In this document: piece by piece, positions 34,035 through 45,920 of the stretch | Position numbering within the stretch: the stretch's first letter is position 1 | How the letters are laid out: the number at the start of each line of letters is the position of its first letter | Assembly: GCF_010093535.1 (NCBI RefSeq) | Contig: NW_022985191.1 | Location: 517,646 to 581,645 of the forward strand | From: Lindgomyces ingoldianus | Lineage: Eukaryota > Ascomycota > Dothideomycetes > Pleosporales > Lindgomycetaceae | Direction of reading: 5' to 3' | Length of the DNA stretch: 64,000 bases | Notes under the pieces: model-generated | The model's database searches: none | The model's input: the letters and a program-made list of their open reading frames with translations, nothing else | Told to the model about the DNA's origin: nothing | Made by a program: the position numbers and the translations under genes

Positions 34035-36503
34035 TTCGCACGGCCAGGGGCGGAGCCGTCAGACCGCCAGGAGTCGACAACGAGTGTGCGAGGAACAGCA
34101 AGGCTGTGTCTATTTTTGCTAGGCAAGCTTTGAGAGACAGGCTGGCATTGCAAGCGCAGACGAGAAAGCACCGTGGGAGCACGCCGGCCTGACGAGCCCT
34201 GCCGGTCCCATGGTGCTCGCGTAATGGGAGGCCCTCAGACTGGGGCAGGACAACAGCACGCTGAGAGCCGGGCAGGCTGGCGGGCAGGATTCAGAGTTTA
34301 GGATACGACACCATGGAAAGCGATGACATGTCTCGATCCTCTTGTGCGGACATCGACGAGGATCTCCACTGGCTGCAGGAGGGCCAGGCGCTCGTCAACG
34401 ATGGCCGCTTTGAGACGCGCTCTTGGTCACGACTCAACGACTCACCGCGCTCATGGCGATGGCAAGGCAGCTACCAGTTGCCAAAAGCCGTCCTCGTCAT
34501 CTGCGCGCTCGCTCGAACGGGCAGACGCCATGACCTGTTTCGGGATGACGAGCGGCGCACTGCTCCTGCGATTTGGCGGGGCCGAGGCGCCTGCTGGTAT
34601 TTGAGTTTAAACGGCGGCACACCATTGGCTTGCAGCGCTGACTAAGGGCGTTTGGCCAGCGATGGCTCTCCCGGCGAAGTGGAATGCTCGCGCTGGCGTG
34701 CACACCCGCTCGCTCGCTCGCTCTTTTTTTGCTTGCGGCCCGGTTGATCGGTTTCTGGCCAAGTCGCCCAACGGCTGCCCTGCGACGTCAATGAGCCAGA
34801 CGGAGAGCTCTCATTGCAAACCAAGTGTGAGGCCTCTGGCAGCACCAGACAACTAGGCCTAGGCCCGAGCGAGTACGCCCATGGGAGGCACGCACAGCGC
34901 GCAAAAAGGAGGCGGCGCGCAAGTGTGCGATGGGCCCAAACTTCCAAGACTTTTGGTCGCCGACCTCGTGTCCTCCCTACCGATGGCCATGACGATCAGT
35001 ATCTGAGCTCGGTCCACGATCAAGCCTCAGCGCCCGTTTGATCGCCCACCGTCGACCCTGTCGAAAGCGCGACTGGTCAGTGGTGACGCTGGTCGCAACG
35101 TGCATCGCGACATGCTGGAGTGTGCTGCTGCTTGTATCAATTTCTGTGTTGTTAGACAGCGAGTGAGCAAGCGGATCGAACACATAGATCCAAATTGAGG
35201 CCTCCAAGTATCGGTACCTTGGCAAGGCGGCCTATTTCTGGCGAGCGCGGGGAGCGCAAGGGTAGCAGACAAGGGAAGGGAAGCAAACTCGCTCTGCGAC
35301 GACAATCAAAGTGACGCTGGGCCTCGGCGGAGGCTCACGCGGAGCAGCGCATTCCCAACCTTGGTGCCCAGGCCAGATTCCAGGTCCCGCAGCAGCCCGG
35401 CCTGCTATCCAGGATGACGGTTCACACTGCACAGGCAATAACGCCAGCTGAGGCCTGAGAACCAGGAGGGCGACGAGGTGCGCAGAGGGCGAATGATGGC
35501 CGCGAAATGAGGTCGCAGCACCCCAGATCCTGGAACCTTGAGGGCTGTCGTTCTCGCAGTGGGCTGGCTGAGACGGAGACGGGCAACATGTTTTAGTATT
35601 TACAAACAGGATGGGATTTGGGGTGGGGGGTCGCTCCGCCAGCGTCAGTGACGGCAACAGCCATGAATCAACCGCCAAACCGCCAGGGCTGCCCCGGCCA
35701 TGAGGCGTGGGCCAGGCTGCGAGGCCGCGCGAGCAGTGGACGCAAGTGGTGAGAGGCCTGGCTTCGGCGGCGGTTGCAAGGGGAATATCGACCGCGGCGC
35801 TGCACGGGACGCCGTCGCTGGCTGCGGGAAAATGAAGAGACTCCCACCCAGTGTGTGCGTCGTCCGTCCCCACAACCCAGCAAAACAGCCGGCCCCAGTC
35901 GCAAGTGCCAAATCCCATGCCACGATGTGCAACAAGGGATCGCACAATTCCGACGATCTGGTCCACCAAGCTGGGAAGCGTGTGCTGCGCCAAAAGGGGA
36001 CTGTCGACTGCACATACATTAGTCGCGGCCATCACGCCGCTCCCATTGCTCCCAGCAGTCCATCGATGCATCAGTGCTTCCCTTCTTCACCATCTGCTCC
36101 GGATCGCCCTGAATCCTGGCCTGCATCAGCGACCACCCGTCAGCGCAAGCGTGATTTCTTTGCCAGCTAGCCCACCTAGCCTAACCTCCTCGACCGCCGC
36201 ATGACGCCCCCAGCACCCATCTCACCATCGCCTTAGCCGCATCTCAAAAGCCAGAGCCCTCGCACCACATCTTATCCTTCCCGAAGCAGTCAACAACTCC
36301 TCTCACCGCCTTGGCGCCGCAACCATTCCCGTCCGTGATATATACTCGTACTCATCATCCTTCGACCCACGGTCGCCCGTTCTGCTCCTAACCACTGGTT
36401 CTATCCCGACCTAACGTCAAACACCACTTCAAACCCAGAAAGAGCCTCGCCCTACGTAGTGGCACTTTCCGTTGCGCTCCTCTGTGACCCACGTTCCATA
36501 AAG

Positions 36504-36710
36504 GTATGGCACTTCTCCCTTCTAAACAACATTTTTCAATACCTCATCGTTCTATTCTGAATCTTTTCCTATTCCTATCAAAGCCCGCTTCTTCTTGCTT
36601 GTTGTTGATGTTCGTTGTCGAGGCAAAATTCGCCAGTGCACGTTTCAAGCGGAGTGAATTTCACGTTCCAATGTCTGCACCGGGGGACCCCTCACTAACA
36701 TGCCACACAG
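36504..36710 (+). other. Possible 5'-leader intron of flbD
   Basis: GTATGG donor at 36504 and a strong acceptor (CTCACTAACATGCCACACAG) ending at 36710 would make a 207-nt intron in the leader, 221 bases before the start codon. The acceptor with its branch site is convincing, the donor less so. Confidence 0.35.
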
Positions 36711-36931
36711 TGGTCACTCAAAATACGTTCGCCAACCAATCCGATCGACGAGGATATCCACCGCAACAACCTGAACGGTCATCCTACTCCCTGTTGAGAG
36801 GTTTTCCGGCTCGTTGGACGTTTTCAAGTGCAGTGCTTTGGCGCACAGAAGATCCGTGTCCCCAACCAGCTGTATTATTTCAACTACGTCAACCAAGAAG
36901 TCTCGATAGGAGGCTTCCCCACCCTAGCGCA

Positions 36932-38215
36932 ATGGTTAACCATCGCCGCGGTCCTTGGTCGCAGAACGAGGATCAGTGGCTTGTCAGCCTCGTCCATCGC
37001 AACGGACCCCACAACTGGGTCCGCATTTCCCAAGAGATTCAGACACGCTCACCAAAGCAATGTCGGGAGCGCTATCACCAGAACCTCAAGCCAAGTCTGA
37101 ATCATGATCCGATCACTCCAGAAGAGGGGGAGCAAATCGAGCGCATGGTGGCAGAGATGGGGAAGCGATGGGCCGAGATCGCACGAAGACTCAACGGCCG
37201 CAGCGACAACGCAGTCAAAAATTGGTGGAACGGTGGTCAGAACAGGAGAAAGCGCAATCCTGAGCGTCACGAGCGAATGCATGCGTCGCCGCCTGGGTAC
37301 CCATACCCCCCAATGTCACGACCAAGGCGAGAGTATTTGGATGCCGCGGAAGAACCTGCTCACTCCCAGCATTCTCTACCACCGCTATTTAACAGAGACT
37401 CGCCTGATTCGGCGTCGTACTACTCGCAGTCTCGTCGACCGTCGTTGAATCCATCAATGAACAGTCCTCAGGCACTCAAATTGCCTCAACCACACAACTT
37501 CGAGGCCTATTCAGGATCACGACCACAGCCTCTTGAGCTCCAGTTCGCCAATCCCTTCTCGGCCTCAAGGGGGCGCGGCTACGAAACTCCCATGCCTTCA
37601 CCCTCTGTCTACTCCATCGTTTCGGCTGACGGTGCCCCGTCACTCATTACAGACACTGGCTCAGAGTCACGCTCGCCTCGTGGAGCAGCATCGCCTCTCG
37701 AATTCACTCTTGCACCATTGGTAGGTGGCAGAGATGAGCGCAAGAACTCGGTTACTCGATACCTGCCCCAGTCGGGCTTCGCAACTGAAGATGACGGCCA
37801 GTCAGCTCCTTACGATCAGTTCAAGAGGCGGGCGTCCGTGCAACTCCCACCTCTGCACCGCACCGAGCTTACAGCATCGGCTCCTTCTTTCCGAGAGCCA
37901 AATTACAAACTTGGAAAGCAGCCGCTACTCACCCAGCCTGCGCCTCAACTTGTACACTACCACTCCCTACCACAGTCTACACCACTCGCCACGGAACAGC
38001 GGCCACTGCCTTCTGTCTACTCTCTTGGGGAAACAGAGCGTGTATCGCATGCACAACCCACTTCTCCTGGGACTATGAGCCCATCCTCACGCCAGCTTCC
38101 GTCGCCCTTTGACCACTTCGGTCGCAGAGTCGATACCGAGTCAAAGAGCGCTCCTGCCTCTCCACAGAGTGGCAGTCGGGATAGCAGGATGAACCTTGCG
38201 ACCATGCTATCGTAG
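36932..38215 (+). CDS. flbD: FlbD-type R2R3 Myb transcription factor
   Basis: Single exon, 427 residues from ATG 36932 (MVNHRRGPWSQNED). Two Myb repeats occupy residues about 5-55 and 58-105: the first has spaced tryptophans in GPWSQNEDQWLVSLV and HNWVRIS and ends QCRERYHQNLKPSLNHD; the second reads ITPEEGEQIERMVAEMGKRW then NAVKNWWNGG. This matches Aspergillus FlbD, which activates conidiation upstream of brlA. The C-terminal 300 residues are Ser/Pro-rich and likely disordered. The frame stays open for 142 codons upstream (from 36506), but that part is unlike FlbD and a leader intron is likely there, so the shorter start was chosen because it begins the conserved domain. The long gene-free upstream region suits a developmentally controlled gene. 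Confidence 0.92.
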   Translation: MVNHRRGPWSQNEDQWLVSLVHRNGPHNWVRISQEIQTRSPKQCRERYHQNLKPSLNHDPITPEEGEQIERMVAEMGKRWAEIARRLNGRSDNAVKNWWNGGQNRRKRNPERHERMHASPPGYPYPPMSRPRREYLDAAEEPAHSQHSLPPLFNRDSPDSASYYSQSRRPSLNPSMNSPQALKLPQPHNFEAYSGSRPQPLELQFANPFSASRGRGYETPMPSPSVYSIVSADGAPSLITDTGSESRSPRGAASPLEFTLAPLVGGRDERKNSVTRYLPQSGFATEDDGQSAPYDQFKRRASVQLPPLHRTELTASAPSFREPNYKLGKQPLLTQPAPQLVHYHSLPQSTPLATEQRPLPSVYSLGETERVSHAQPTSPGTMSPSSRQLPSPFDHFGRRVDTESKSAPASPQSGSRDSRMNLATMLS

Positions 38216-40467
38216 CTCTCCTTGTACTTGAATTCGAGTTATCCTCATGCTGTTATACACACCCCCAAACTTCCTTTCTCAAGGATTTCTTGTTTATACG
38301 GCTAGTTTTACTACCTGTTAATGATTTACTTTGCGGGCATTCAGCTTCATCTCATCTCATTCAGAGATTTCTTTTCTTACCAAAATCAGGCTGGGATCTT
38401 ATAGTACGGCCTCGGGATACCCATAATGTAGGAACTACGGAAAATGGCACTGGGTGAAGGTCTAAGGCCGCTTCACTTCTTGCCTATGCAGCGGGGTTTG
38501 GTAATTCACGGCGTTTACTCAGCGGACTAGGATACAGCGGACTACAGAGTTTTCAGTGTCGCTGCACTGCGCAGCGATGGGCCTTTTTGTGGGAATATTT
38601 GCTCTGATGGCATTCCTAGGTACCACTTTCCCACTACTCATCATCATGTGTCGACTTCTCTGCACTCTCAAAAGATGTTACCAATAGTAATTCGAAAGTC
38701 TGTCCGCGGAATCTCGCGCCAGACCTTGCTCTTAGAAGAGAAGGCGCAAAGTGCGTTGCGAACTTACTGCCCGAGTGATATGCCGAAGGGACCTGGTGAA
38801 ACAGCTGCAGCTCATCCACAGCAGCGCCGTTCATTGGCCTTCTGGTGCTGGTGGAGAAGGCAAACTCTGCATCGGCACCTGCGCCCTTCACTCACCCAAC
38901 GTCCTGCAGGACTTATGTCTCATGAGCCGTCCACTAAGGCAGGGGCAGCGATAATCTTCATAGTGAAATGGGCTTGATCGAGTACCGTGGTCGGATGGTG
39001 AAACGACTCTTGTCACTAACACTTTCCACTTCAAGGTCACGTTGTGAGGCATCAGGCGAATTTTGGTTCTGGGATACCCAGTCGCCTCCAACAATTGACT
39101 TCGCCGGTTGTTTCTGGCTGCGGCACCTGCCCCGACTTCTCAACTGCTGTCGCCGTATATCACCAGCGACGACCTGCTACATACATGTGAAGCCGACGGA
39201 GAACGGTTCGCCGGTGCAGAAACAAGGTGTGCAGCCGCTTATACATGCGAGCAACACGTAAACAGTCCGCCGGGTCCGACAACGTAGCTACCCATAACGG
39301 TAGATTTCACGATACCGGCTTCCTTGCGATGACTAAAGGGTACTACTGTGGTCCAGGCCTGAGCATGCATCTCGGGCTCGCTTTCCAAGAAGACGGCGTC
39401 AAACGTCGTCGAAGCATTGGAATTGCCACATGCTTGCTGCAAAGGCAGGTTCTGGGACGACATGGGAAGACTCCCAGCCAGCCAGAAAAGACACAACTCA
39501 GCTGACAATTGGCGAGGCCGGCCATGCAATTTGCTGCTGCATGGAGGATTGCAAGTTCAAGGACATGCCCTTCGTATACGTGGAAAGAACGGCGTGACGC
39601 CTGGGTAACTCTGAGGGGTAAAAACATGAGCACGTCCCCTTCCCCATATCCAGCGCAAAGGCTTCACACATGGCAAGCGATGGCGAAGCGAGAGGTTGAC
39701 GGAGCGACGGGATGAAGTGAAGCCTGTGCGAGCAAGAACCCGGACTCGGAAAACCGTATTGCAATTGGCAGCGCGGTTCGAGCCTTTGGTGCTATTTTAC
39801 CAGGAGATCAGGGCGCGGGCGGCCGTTGAGGCCTTTGTCTTGGGTCGGAGGTTCCCACGGCTATGTTCCCACTTGGCTGGGGTCTTTCATTGATCCTTTC
39901 CGTGAGTCGTGAAGACAACATCGGGAGATTCTCGCTAAGGTTAGCAAGAGACGTGCCGCCGGGGACGGAAACAGAGGGGCGGTGTCCCGATCCTGAGCTT
40001 AATTGCTGTCTTAAGAAGTGGAGCGCGCGAAGGGACCGGGCAGAATCCCGGTTCCCATTCAATTGATAGGAGTGCTTTCCTGGCCGCTTTAAAGCAACCT
40101 CTTTCGACCACGCTAATAGGGATACCCTGCAAGCCACTTCATCTGCGACTACGAATAGGGTGCTTAGCCCACCCTCTTGACAGACTTTATTCCAGGAGCA
40201 TGCAGAAAGTGCTGATTGGCCTTTCCAGTATTACCCGGTGCGCTACTCAAATTTGCCGACTAGCCTCATCACGTGGAGTAGTTTGCCCGGATTGCATCGT
40301 CGATCAAACGACATCCGAGCAGCCTCATCATCACTCGAGCCTGGGAAGGATGGACCTTCAAACACAATCACCGATGCCTGCCCTAATCATCTAATTCCTT
40401 GCACATACCTTCGGGCTTACTATTTTTGACATATCTTTGTCCGGCTACAGTCTTATTAGTTTCTCAC
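38216..40467. other. Intergenic, nothing supported
   Basis: About 2.25 kb between flbD and MTC6, both on the plus strand. Chance frames only. It should contain the flbD 3' end and the MTC6 promoter. Confidence 0.55.
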
Positions 40468-42567
40468 ATGTCGTCACTGTACGACCCAGACACAGGCGCA
40501 AAGCTCGTACAACGTTGGGAATTTGCTTTCAGAGTATGTCACCGATATCACATGACGATATCCTGCCATGCCTCTAATGCACTCCTGTATAGCAGTTTCC
40601 TAATACGTTAATAGGCTCAGAGGGATGTAGCCTTGCGGATACCGATCAATTTCGTAACCGCCCCAGCTGTATCACTAAGAGCTGCCTGCTTCTCCAAAAA
40701 CCAGTATGAAAGCAAAGCATTTAAGAAATGTTTCTCTAATTTATTTTCTGTTGGATTTCGGAGATTTTTGGTCGATGTATACTGGGATACAGGCCGTTCC
40801 GAATGGAGTCTGTGCCCAGTTCAGATACCCCCTTCAGGACTAGAAGCAGAATCGGCAGGTATCACGGCTATCAATACCGTCTTCTCGACCGCGCAGAGAA
40901 GTATCTCCCCACCGACGCGCAATGCCCGCGACATCCGGGACATCCGCTTCTCATGGGAAGCCGCTCTTCCGACTTATCTGCCAAAGGAGAATGCCATACC
41001 AATTTGGCCACGCCAAGATGCATCAACCTCCGAATCGGTATCAGGATCGCCTCCACTTTCATCAGGCAACATACTTCCTGCAGCCAGTTTGACCGCTGCT
41101 GAAACTGTGACAGCTTTGGCTTCGTCCATAAGTGCGGTGTCGTCCAAGATCCCTGTCAAGTTCCCCACTGATGGAAGTGTCCCTCTGTTGCAGCTTGGTG
41201 ATTACAATTGCACGTCAATCATGACACTAGGATACCTCACCGGCGTATTTCAAGACTATCTAGATGCTTCAGGAACTACGACTGATGCCGTGACTACGTA
41301 CTTATTCCTCAATATCCATGCTGCCTCTCCGTACGCATCACCATATTCGCCTGCGCAGCAGCTTACCACTGAGCAACTCCCAGGGCCTCAGCACCTGCTG
41401 AGTATCATCATAAACAGTAATCTGTCATCTCAATTATATACACCACAGCAGTTGCAGGAAGATCGCAATAATCTAAATGAAACTTGGCTTGACGTCCAGT
41501 CAGACACTCTTCCTGCAAGAGGCTACTACCAAACCTCAGAGAATTCCGAGGGCTTCCTAGTCACACAAAATGGATGGCCGAATGAGGCGTACATGGTGTT
41601 TAAAAAGTTCTATAGGCTAGTTGCCAGCTTTGGCTCCGTGGATCCTCAAATGGCCAACTACAATTTCTCGGCAGATGCCAACACTATCTTTGCCCCAGGG
41701 ACGACCCGCTCTTTGCATAACGCCTCGATCACCTCGGACGGGGGAATCGAATCTGGGTGTCTATTTGCACCCATAGACCTCACGATTACGACGTCTACAA
41801 ATTCCTCCTGGGCAATTGCGACTTCCCCCGATCTAGACCTCGGACTGAATCCAAATGACACACTCCCCATCCCCGCAATCACGAACCTCACTTCTTGTGG
41901 TCTATCTCCCATGTTAAACAGCAGTCTCTCCAACGTAACCGCTGATTTCGATTTCCAACCCTACCTCGCCTTCACACATAGCACCCTATGGTCCTGGAAT
42001 CCTGGTGAACCCATCAACAACACCAGTGACGACTCCTCAGCTCGAACCCGCTGCGCCGCTATATACGCCACACCTCCATACCCAGGACGCTGGCGGTCAG
42101 TAAACTGCAACTCCCGAAACCGCGTCGCATGTCAACACCCCGATACGCCTTATAATTGGACGATATCCGCAGACTCTGTGAACTATTTCTCCGGCGACAC
42201 AGCCTGCCCCCGCAACACCATCTTCTCCGTCCCACACACCCCCCTCGAAAACGCACATCTTTTGTCCGTCATCCAGTCCTCCTCTTCCCCCAGCCACCCC
42301 CTTTCCGACCCGATCTTTGTCAACCTCAATGCGCTAGATGTACCAAACTGCTGGGTTATTGGTACCAACGGCACGTGTCCATACTTACCCCCTAACGACA
42401 CTAACAATGCGAGAGTTGTCGTTGTGCCTACGGTGGCGGCGGTCATTATTTTCGTGTTGGCGGCCTTGACATTTTTTGTGAAATGTGCGGCCAATCGGAG
42501 AGAGGATAAGAGGGGGAGGAGAAGGAGGAATGTGGGTGGGTGGGATTATGAAGGAGTCCCTAGCTAG
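40468..42567 (+). CDS. MTC6: Mtc6, maintenance of telomere capping protein 6 homologue
   Basis: Exons 40468-40533 and 40615-42567 give 672 residues; the 81-nt intron has a GTATGT donor, CTAAT branch and TTAATAG acceptor. The join creates AQRDVALRIPINFVTAPAVS, the family's conserved start, followed by GFRRFLVDVYWDTGRSEWSL and CPVQIP. LLQLGDYNCTSIMTLGYLT and a Cys-rich ectodomain with many N-glycosylation sites follow. A single membrane segment at about 623-646 (VPTVAAVIIFVLAALTFFV) precedes a short basic tail. In yeast MTC6 mutations worsen a cdc13 telomere-capping defect; the molecular role is unclear and the protein looks like a membrane or wall protein. The first exon (MSSLYDPDTGAKLVQ) is less certain than the rest, and I see no clear cleavable signal peptide in it. 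Confidence 0.88.
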
Positions 42568-43196
42568 TTAATGTGTTTAGGGGCAGTTGAGGATGAGTCA
42601 TAAAGTGTGCTGTCTAGAAGTGTTGTACAATACCATTACATGTAGCGGATTAATAATAAAGTTAGTCTAATCTGTTCGATCAATTAATAGAATGCGGGAT
42701 CTTTTTAAGGTGACTGGTTTCTGTCCTAAACAATGTTAGGACAACATGTGGATGCTAAGATTGCGTGTTTTGCCTCTGAAGGTTTATTCACATAGCCGAA
42801 ATGATAGAACCGGTAGAGGGTGGTGAGAGTGCAACGAACGAGAGTAGGATACATTGAAACGATTGTTGGAATGATTTAACATGTCTTCTCGAACGGAGCA
42901 CTGCGTATGTACTCACCTACAAGCATATTAAATCTGTCCTTATGCTAACAAGACGTTGGCAATACATTATTACTAAGACTCCACAGGTAAGAAAGGAACA
43001 CTGGTCAAAAATGTAAATCCAGGAAATGAAAACCAAACCTTGTCTCTGAAAATATGCAAGCAGAGTTGGGAGGTACTAACGTGATTCAAAAGCCCGCCCA
43101 AACTTCCAGACTAGACCTCCTAATTGTAGTAATGCTTTTCATGCACAGTACCCAAGCACTGACATATCATTTCCATTATTACCTCAAAGAACCGCT
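42568..43196. other. Convergent intergenic region
   Basis: Between the 3' ends of MTC6 (+) and the phospholipase D gene (-). AT-rich, no frame supported; probably both 3' untranslated regions. Confidence 0.65.
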
Positions 43197-45920
43197 TCAA
43201 GTATAGATGCTCTCGGTATACTGATTGACCTGCAGCCCCTTCTCCGCCATCTCCGCTTTCTCCAAGAACTTCAACGGCATCCACACTAAATGCCCTTTAA
43301 TCCTATCCAACTCTTTCCGGATCTCCGCAACCGGCCTACTCTTATCATACAAGTGCCCCTGCTTGTGTTCCTTATCATTTTTTGGATTTGGTGTGAAGTC
43401 ATCGTAGTCCTCGAATGTCAATATCTCATCGTCCGGGTCCGCATGGAAGAGGTCTCTGAAGACTGAAGTATTGGTAGATGCGCGCTCATACCACTCATTC
43501 CATAATTTATCCGAAAGCGGGTCCTTGACGAAGTCAAACTCGGGCCCTTCGAGATTGTCGTTCGGGGTATTGCCCGGCGGCTGCGCATTCGGGTCCTCAG
43601 TGGCGTCCAGGGTTTGCGGTGGGATGAGACCGAGGTGCTCTCGCCAGAGTATGCTCCGGAGAGTATGAGCGTGGCGCCCTGCTTTGAATGGAGCACCGTC
43701 CATTTCGATTTCAACCTTGTCGGTATCGTACATGACGATGGAAAGTTCGGAGTCGTGGAAACCAAGTTGCGATCGATCATTGATGTTGGAGCTGCCGCAA
43801 ATGACATACCTATCGTCAATGATACATACCTTTGCGTGCACATACAGCTCCTCTTGGAAGAAATTTTCCTTTTCATCCTCCGGATCCCCCTCCCATTCTT
43901 CTTTGCTTGGCTTCTTCTCAGTTAGCATGGCATCATCTGCAATGGAATCTGCGTCAATGATGCCTCCCTGATCACCCATTCCCACATCTCCACGGTAGGA
44001 TTCAAATCGTCGCCTCATATCCGCAGCCTTCTCCTTGGCTTCTTGTCCACCTTCCGCTGGGGCTTCAATCTCGTCGGCCTCCACCCGTTGAAGGTCCGAG
44101 TATTTCATGCCTGATTTTTCTTCTTGAGCCTTCAGTTTCGAAGTAACATTCAATCGATCGTACGAGCGGAGATTGAACAAGAAAATATGCTCTTTCGGAT
44201 CGACTCCTTGGGCCTCAACGCGACCAAAGATACTATGTTTTCCACGGCAGATGCTCTTGTACTGGTAGTCCATGATAGCCCTAGTCCCTGTTGCCGCGTC
44301 CTCTCTGAGATCACCGGCGAAACCGGGAATTGCAGGAATGATAATGATGACCTTGAATTTCCTACCCTCTTGGCTAGCCCGGACCACTGCATCGACAATA
44401 GCGCGCCCGATCTGATTGTGTACCGGACTCTGATTGTCGCCTGTTGCGGTGATGAAGAACTGGTTCTCGATGTAAACGTAGTGCTGGGCTTCCCGGATCA
44501 AGTCGCAATAAGCAGTTTGAATGCTGTGTTCAGCTGGAAGAATCCCACTACTCCAATCTGCGGTGCTCCGAACGATCTGCGCGTGAACTGTTCCGCGATT
44601 ATCAAGGTTCTTCGTACTCAGCGGGCTAAGTGGGTGATGGGTGTAGTCACCAACAGGAAATTTCGGCCTCTGGACACCAACCAGGTCTTCATCGTTGCCT
44701 TCTCGGCCTTCTAACGTGAGCCAATCATACCGGTCATCTCGCTTGTATTTGTCGCGCTTGCAGAAGTTCCACCTCAAAACGAAGTGTTCTGCGATGTCGC
44801 AAACGCAAGGACCGATCACGCCCATGGCGACGTCATGCCATGGCATCCTTCCATATTCAGCTTTGCTCAATTGATTTGATTTCCAGTCCTCGACCTTTTG
44901 GAAGTCCATGATACGGTTGTTGTTGAAGTCCTGACCGGGGAAAATCTCGTTTTGAACACCTGAAGGATGGACATCGGCTAAAGGATGTTGTTTCTCATCC
45001 CAGCGGCCATAGCAAAGATCTAGGCCACCAATAAAGGCAAGCTCATAATCAATGACAATGAACTTTTCATGATGTGCCGGGAGGGAAGTTAGCTTCTGCG
45101 ATGTGAAACACCAAATGTCGAGATACTTACCCAGTAGAACGTCATATCCGAAGCATTCTCAAGTACGTTGTGGTCTGGGTGTCTCATGAGTTTGATATTG
45201 CCGTAGCCTGGTTTGCCTTCGGGAATGAGATTCATCATGACTTTCTTAGTATGTTGGCTGTTGCAGGTGAGCGCTGCTGACACCTAGGTTTATCAACTCG
45301 GAGGAGAAGCTAGGATAGCATTGGATCTTACCTCCTTATACACGATGATATAAATCTTAACTCCAGCCTCTGCTCGCCGCTTGAGAATTTGATCGAGACG
45401 CCATTCTTGATTGTAGTAAGGAGGTCGACGCAGGAACTAGCTGATCAGTTACCAGTTTTTCATGCATGGAACCAGACTTACAAGTTCCGGAGAGAGCCAC
45501 CAATCCTCAATGTATATCGTTTCTTTCGCCTTCTCCAAAGCCTCCGACACAGCCTGCGCCCCGATTAGATTACTCAAGAGCATGTGATCGACTGGCTCTT
45601 ACCCAAAAGTAGTCCCTCCCATCAACGTACCACTTGATTAAATTGCCGTCTCGTTCGGGAGCAAAAGAGTTGAAACGGTGGCCCTCACAGACTCTACTTC
45701 GTTTCTCATCCGTCTTCTGCTCATGCTCCTCGTCGTGACGGTGATTCGTATTGAGCAGATTGGCAAACTTTCCCATCTTGTGCTTCAGATGTGTTGCCTT
45801 GATCTTAGCATCGTATAGGCGGGTCTGCTTTAGCTTCTCACGGAGATTCGGGAACGGATGCTCAATCTTCTGTTTTAAGCCACGGTGTTCCCCCGCACTA
45901 TCATGAGGCGCTTCAGACAT
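43197..45920 (-). CDS. Phospholipase D, two HKD motifs
   Basis: Exons 45920-45603, 45553-45482, 45436-45332, 45283-45131 and a last exon to 43197 give about 848 residues. The enzyme would hydrolyse phosphatidylcholine to phosphatidic acid and choline. Joins give WYVDGRDYFWAVSEALEKAK, YIEDWWLSPELFLRRPPYY and IIVYKEVSAALTCNSQHTKK, all family-typical. HKD1 is HHEKFIVID then YELAFIGGLDLCYGRWD; HKD2 is LYVHAKVCIIDDRYVICGSS with NDRS. No PX or PH domain is seen, as in PldA-type fungal enzymes. The ATG at 45920 (MSEAPHDSAG) was chosen; the frame is open 42 codons upstream but only from GTG. The fourth intron is odd: the expected acceptor before GCACATCATG reads CCCG, not CCAG; the usable AG at 45096 gives a 35-nt intron and adds KLTSLP just before HKD1. 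Confidence 0.9.

Larger units (their letters stand above)
23528..36931. other. 13.4-kb region without a supported protein gene, upstream of flbD
   Basis: Composition moves from average at the left to GC-rich at the right. Many frames of 60-280 codons exist on both strands but overlap each other, lack recognisable motifs and have no consistent splice structure; the longest (35232-36071, minus, 279 codons) lies in GC-rich DNA where long chance frames are expected. Landmarks are a CTATATATAG string near 27364, a 16-base G run at 34019-34034 and an imperfect palindrome near 25996-26040. It may hold long regulatory DNA or noncoding transcripts for flbD; that is inference. Confidence 0.5.

Noticed and set aside
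35232..36071. 279-codon minus-strand open frame upstream of flbD
   Set aside because: It lies in GC-rich DNA where stops are scarce, overlaps long frames on the other strand, has no recognisable domain and is rich in Pro, Ala, Cys and Trp in a way typical of chance frames.
36506..38215. 569-residue FlbD model
   Set aside because: The first 142 residues do not resemble FlbD, and a likely leader-intron acceptor lies within them; the start at 36932 begins the conserved Myb domain.
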